Assembly: GCA_038118725.1 (NCBI GenBank)
Contig: JAYOIK010000008.1
Span: 26,039-90,038, forward strand
Direction: 5' to 3'
Source: JADHLJ01 sp038118725
Lineage (GTDB): Bacteria; Pseudomonadota; Alphaproteobacteria; Thalassobaculales; Thalassobaculaceae
DNA: 64,000 bases
The notes under the pieces are model-generated. The model was not told where the DNA came from. It saw nothing but the letters and a program-made list of their open reading frames with translations, and did not search any database. Shown in pieces: positions 60,540-64,000 of this stretch. Every line of letters begins with the position of its first letter. Position 1 is the first letter of the stretch. Made by a program: the position numbers and the translations under genes.

Positions 60540-62593
60540 CAGGGCAGCATGCCGTCGCGTTTCTTCCAATCAAAGCGGAAGTACATGGTGTCCGCCCGAC
60601 CGACCTCGACAAAGATCTCATGCGGGATGCTCGCGGGCCGGTCGGGATCCTTCGGCCCCGGGCGCTTGACGACGAAGCCCATGCGCTCCCAGAGCGTGAT
60701 CATGTTGGTTATGCCGTCCCAATAGCTGGCATTGGCGTGATAACCGACGCCCGCCACGTCGCGCGACCAGGCAACCCGGTTGTTGAAAAACTTCACCCGC
60801 TCCTCGGCGGAAAGATCGGTGCGCATGACCTGATCATAGTATTCCTCGGGCAAGACATCGATCGGCAGCAGCGCCGGCCACCAGACCGCCGCCGGGAAAT
60901 CCTCCTGCAAGGGGATCACCTGACAGCTAAACGCGTCGCACTGCCATGGCAGCCCCATCCAGCGGGTAAGATCCCCGGGTGATTGCGGGCCGATCGGTGG
61001 CTCGCCGCCGTTAAATCCGTGCAGCGCGATGTCCGGCGTCAACAGGAAGCCGAGATCCTGAATGAGACTGTCCCGATCGCCGTGCTGAAGCCGGAACGGC
61101 TCCTTTTTGGGGTCGAAGTTCTTGGCGTACATGTTGGCGTGACGCAGGTAGTAGGTCAGTTCCACCCCCGGATGGAACGCCCCGCCCGACAGTGGTTCCA
61201 ATGCCGCCTCGGTCAGGGCCGCCGGTTGATCCTGGACCGGCAACTGATCGATTTCGGTAATGTCATCGGCGACTTGGTCATGCAGATCGTCGATGAAATT
61301 GCCGTCACGCCACTGCTCCAGATACCAGTACTGAAGCTTGGGGAATTGAAACCATTGCAGCGGGCTGCCGTCATAGTTCACGCCGTCACCCATCATGTAG
61401 GGAATCTTCAGACGTTCTTCCTTGAAAGCCTCGGGTGAGTTGTTGTGGGGGTTGCGGAACAGCTTGAAAACCGATTCCCGGAAAGCCTTGTTCTCCGGTC
61501 CGGGTTTCGCGAGCCGGTCGACGAAGGCGGGGCTGGTGAAGTCGCCGACATCGAGCCAGGCCTGGCGAAGATTGGCCGCGTCGGTCAGCCATTCCATCTG
61601 CGCCACGCGCCGGATCGTCGGGTAGATATACTCGCGGAAAGATAGTTTACCCGAAGGCCTCCGCGACCATTTCATCCGGACATTCAAATCCTCGACGACA
61701 TCGTACATCGTCGTGATCGGGGGAATTTCCGGCGCGAAGTTCGGACCGACACAGGCGACCCAAGACGGCTCGGCTTCCAGGGTCCTGCCATCGGCCAGCG
61801 TCACCGTCGCGTTGACCGGGCCGTCGCACCAATCGTCATGCCATTCGTCATTGTCGGCGAAGCTGGAGATCGGCGCGTTGTTCGGCGACATCGACTTGCC
61901 GTCCGGCGGCACCACCATGAGGCGCCCCGCCTTGTCCGTGCGCAGTTCGCCCAACCCGACATCGACCTTCTCCCAGAAGCGCCCCTGGAAGGCATACTTC
62001 CGCGCCCCGCCCTGAGTATTCACCGAGGCACCGGAAATCGTCTTCCGACCGCCATCGATGACCAGCATCTTCTCGCGTTGCTTGTTGTCGACAAGGAACT
62101 GATTGCGCTTCTTGCCCGGCAACCCGGGGGCGCGCTCGCCATTATCGAGCGGATTGTTGAAGCCGTACCAAGCCGCCTTGGTATTCGCCAAATGGACGCT
62201 CCATTCGACCTTGGCCTTGCCGTCCCTAAGCTCGCCGATCACCCGTCCCTGGTCATCGAAGCCGTAGACCCTGAAGCGTTGAACCTGTTTCTTGAGCCTG
62301 CGGTCACCATCCTTGAACGACCCGCCATGCTTGTATTCACCGTTCGGCTCTGGCGGCAGTCCCGGGATCTCCGGAGCCAGGAACCACTCGGCGCTTCCGC
62401 CGACCCGCGAAATCCCGATGGCCGGATAGATCCTTACCTCGGCGACGGCGGCCCCGGCGGGCGCCGCCTCGGCGGTGGTCGCGGCATAGGCGCTCTTTGG
62501 AATCCAAGGTAGCCCGGCCATTACGGCGCCGGCGCCCACACCGACCAGAAAATCACGACGTGTCGGCTTCTTCTCGCGTGAAATCGTACCCAT
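60539..62593 (-). CDS. LodA-like quinone-cofactor amino-acid oxidase with Tat signal
   Basis: The 684-residue protein matches the LodA/GoxA family (EVRIYPAIGISRVGGSAEWFLAPE at about residues 51-74, in pieces). The cofactor region is LTRWMGLPWQCDAFSC with Cys552 and Cys557, and AVWWPALLP with Trp571 and Trp572; one Cys-Trp pair would form cysteine tryptophylquinone. The N-terminus has TRRDFLVGVGAGAVMAG, a twin-arginine signal, so the folded enzyme would be exported. Members oxidise lysine or glycine and release peroxide. The ATG at 62593 follows GGAGAT. The gene is upstream of the LodB-like gene. Confidence 0.88.
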   Translation of the reverse strand: MGTISREKKPTRRDFLVGVGAGAVMAGLPWIPKSAYAATTAEAAPAGAAVAEVRIYPAIGISRVGGSAEWFLAPEIPGLPPEPNGEYKHGGSFKDGDRRLKKQVQRFRVYGFDDQGRVIGELRDGKAKVEWSVHLANTKAAWYGFNNPLDNGERAPGLPGKKRNQFLVDNKQREKMLVIDGGRKTISGASVNTQGGARKYAFQGRFWEKVDVGLGELRTDKAGRLMVVPPDGKSMSPNNAPISSFADNDEWHDDWCDGPVNATVTLADGRTLEAEPSWVACVGPNFAPEIPPITTMYDVVEDLNVRMKWSRRPSGKLSFREYIYPTIRRVAQMEWLTDAANLRQAWLDVGDFTSPAFVDRLAKPGPENKAFRESVFKLFRNPHNNSPEAFKEERLKIPYMMGDGVNYDGSPLQWFQFPKLQYWYLEQWRDGNFIDDLHDQVADDITEIDQLPVQDQPAALTEAALEPLSGGAFHPGVELTYYLRHANMYAKNFDPKKEPFRLQHGDRDSLIQDLGFLLTPDIALHGFNGGEPPIGPQSPGDLTRWMGLPWQCDAFSCQVIPLQEDFPAAVWWPALLPIDVLPEEYYDQVMRTDLSAEERVKFFNNRVAWSRDVAGVGYHANASYWDGITNMITLWERMGFVVKRPGPKDPDRPASIPHEIFVEVGRADTMYFRFDWKKRDGMLP

Positions 62594-62722
62594 TTTGGAT
62601 CTCCGTTACAGACGTTGCGGCAATCGGGACTCAATCATCCACGGCGCGACTCGCGTGACAATATAAAGATATGGATTTTCTCTGCTCGAATGCCTGCACC
62701 GCGTCCCGACCGCGACGAATGT

Positions 62723-64000
62723 CTACTGGATCGGCACTTCGTTGAAACTACGCAGCTTGCGGGAATGCAGCTTCTCCAAGGGGAAGCCGCGCAACAACTC
62801 CATCGCCTTGATGCCGATATCGAGATGCTGATCCACCTGGCGGCGATAGAAGTCATCGGCCATGCCCGGCAGTTTCAGCTCGCCATGCAGCGGCTTGTCA
62901 GAAACGCATAACAAGGTCCCATAGGGAACCCGGAAGCGATACCCATTCGCCGCGATCGTCGCGCTCTCCATGTCCAGGGCGATGGCGCGGGTCAGCGCCA
63001 AGGTCCGGTTGGGTTCGGCCTGCTGGCGTAACTCCCAGTTCCGGTTGTCGGTCGACGCCACGGTTCCGGTACGCATCACCTGTTTGATGCCGCGCCCGTC
63101 AAGACCGGTGACATCCTCCACCGCTTGCTCCAGAGCCTGTTGCACTTCGGCCAATGCCGGGATCGGCACCCAATCCGGCAGATCCGCGTCGAGCACGTGA
63201 TCGCCGCGATGATACGCATGGGCCAGCACATAATCGCCACGGCGCTGGGTCTTGCGCAGACCCGCGCAATGGCCAAGCATGATCGAGGCGTTGGGGCGCA
63301 GGACCGCGACATGGTCGGTGATGGTCTTGGCGTTCGATGGTCCGACCCCGATATCGACGATGGTGATCCCCTGATGTCGTTCGCGCACCAGATGATAGGC
63401 GGGCATTTGCGGTGCCCTGGCGGCGCGCTCGCCGGTGACCGTGCCGTCCTTGTTCAGGCGCCGACCGCCCGGCTCGACCAGGGCTACGTAGTCGGTCGAC
63501 GGATCGCGAACAAGGCTCTCGGCCCGCGCGGCAAAGCCGTCGACATAGACCTTGTAGTTGGTGAAGAGCACGAAATTCTGAAAATCGTCGGGACGCGTGC
63601 CGCAATAGTGCTGCAGCCTTTGCAGCGAGTAATCGACCCGCGGTCCGGTGAACAGCGCGAGCGGCCGCGGTTCGCTCGGCGCGCCTTCATGCTCTCCGTT
63701 GACGATCCGATCATCCATCATCGCCAATGACGGCATGTCGAAATGCCGGCGCAGAAGGGCCATCGCGGCGGCATCGAAACCGTCGCCAACCACCATCCCA
63801 TCGGCGAAGGCGAAAGTCGGATTTTCGGCGGAACCTTTGCGCCGCAACATTGGGCTGGATGCGACGGCACGATCACCGCGATCAGCCAGAATGAGTCGCT
63901 TTTCTCTCTCATAGGTATCGCGTATGGCGGCGATGGACGATCGAGTTTCGCGCTCCCGGACCTGCGTGGACGGGCGGCCATGCATCAAGGGACAGGGATT
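62723..64000 (-). CDS. amn: AMP nucleosidase (N-terminus at window edge)
   Basis: This is the C-terminal 420 residues or more of AMP nucleosidase, which splits AMP into adenine and ribose 5-phosphate. Typical parts are VDYSLQRLQHYCGT, FVLFTNYKVYVDGF, VDIGVGPSNAKTITDHVAVLRP, ALDMESATIAANGYRFRVPYGT and LHSRKLRSFNE at the C-terminus. An ATG at 63985 exists, but the frame stays open to base 64000. The E. coli enzyme has about 60 more N-terminal residues. The first 60 residues seen here do not look like the usual N-terminal domain. Confidence 0.88.
   Translation of the reverse strand, partial: NPCPLMHGRPSTQVRERETRSSIAAIRDTYEREKRLILADRGDRAVASSPMLRRKGSAENPTFAFADGMVVGDGFDAAAMALLRRHFDMPSLAMMDDRIVNGEHEGAPSEPRPLALFTGPRVDYSLQRLQHYCGTRPDDFQNFVLFTNYKVYVDGFAARAESLVRDPSTDYVALVEPGGRRLNKDGTVTGERAARAPQMPAYHLVRERHQGITIVDIGVGPSNAKTITDHVAVLRPNASIMLGHCAGLRKTQRRGDYVLAHAYHRGDHVLDADLPDWVPIPALAEVQQALEQAVEDVTGLDGRGIKQVMRTGTVASTDNRNWELRQQAEPNRTLALTRAIALDMESATIAANGYRFRVPYGTLLCVSDKPLHGELKLPGMADDFYRRQVDQHLDIGIKAMELLRGFPLEKLHSRKLRSFNEVPIQ

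Noticed and set aside
1..64000. CRISPR arrays, tRNA or rRNA genes, integrases or transposases
   Set aside because: No regularly spaced repeats, cloverleaf-like or CCA-ended structures, rRNA segments or recombinase motifs were recognised on reading both strands. A tRNA or rRNA search program would be decisive.

Overview
The window is GC-rich, densely coded chromosomal DNA from a bacterium, most likely an alphaproteobacterium and plausibly of the Rhodospirillales. The best evidence is a SAM-II type riboswitch in front of a metZ operon, CbtA/CbtB cobalt transport, MmgE/PrpD, HyuA/HyuB and GMC genes, and strong GC bias at third codon positions. The genus cannot be set from the sequence. I see no tRNA, rRNA, insertion sequence, phage gene or CRISPR array. 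The content is mostly catabolic and redox enzymes in short operons.

Layout. 1-5000: the edge of a TauD-like dioxygenase, a malate/lactate-type dehydrogenase divergent from a D-2-hydroxyacid dehydrogenase, then an operon of a 3-hydroxyacyl-CoA/carnitine-type dehydrogenase and an aspartate-dehydrogenase-like protein. 5000-7000: cbtBA divergent from a methyltransferase. 7020-9180: the methionine operon (61-aa protein, rhodanese, metZ) behind a complex leader. That leader holds a SAM-II aptamer, an intrinsic terminator, a second SAM-II-like aptamer and an RBS-sequestering helix. 9190-18600: Lrp regulator, Fe-S DinG/Rad3-type helicase, cysteine-less racemase homologue with thioesterase, LLM oxidoreductase, BaiN-like flavoprotein, enoyl-CoA hydratase, and an AhpD-like plus ATP-grasp pair. 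18900-31150: two GMC oxidoreductases, MscS channel, universal stress protein, GST, metallo-beta-lactamase-fold hydrolase, SDR, D-amino-acid-dehydrogenase-like protein, second TauD dioxygenase and a 3-hydroxyacyl-CoA dehydrogenase.

31150-47600: after a 780-bp block of intergenic repeats come enzymes for cyclic amides and ureides. One operon holds an M20 amidohydrolase, a 98-aa unknown, a His-rich COG0523 GTPase and a dihydropyrimidinase-type hydantoinase. A second run holds HyuA/HyuB, an AhpD-like protein, MmgE/PrpD and an allantoinase-like deacetylase. Two SDRs and a dimethylglycine-dehydrogenase-like enzyme follow. Together these could open hydantoin-type rings, remove the carbamoyl group and oxidise N-methylated amino acids; this is inferred from gene families only.

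47700-54740: an alpha/beta hydrolase, then an envelope cluster (outer-membrane protein, LolA-like periplasmic protein, frameshifted RND/MMPL permease) divergent from a TetR gene that overlaps msrP. 54740-55060: a repeat-rich spacer with a 10-N assembly gap. 55055-64000: amidohydrolase, asparaginase, hybrid histidine kinase, a LodB/LodA-like pair (a quinone-cofactor oxidase with a Tat signal) and the edge of AMP nucleosidase.

The most interesting item is the methionine leader at 7020-7306, which looks like a two-aptamer SAM switch acting first on transcription and then on translation.
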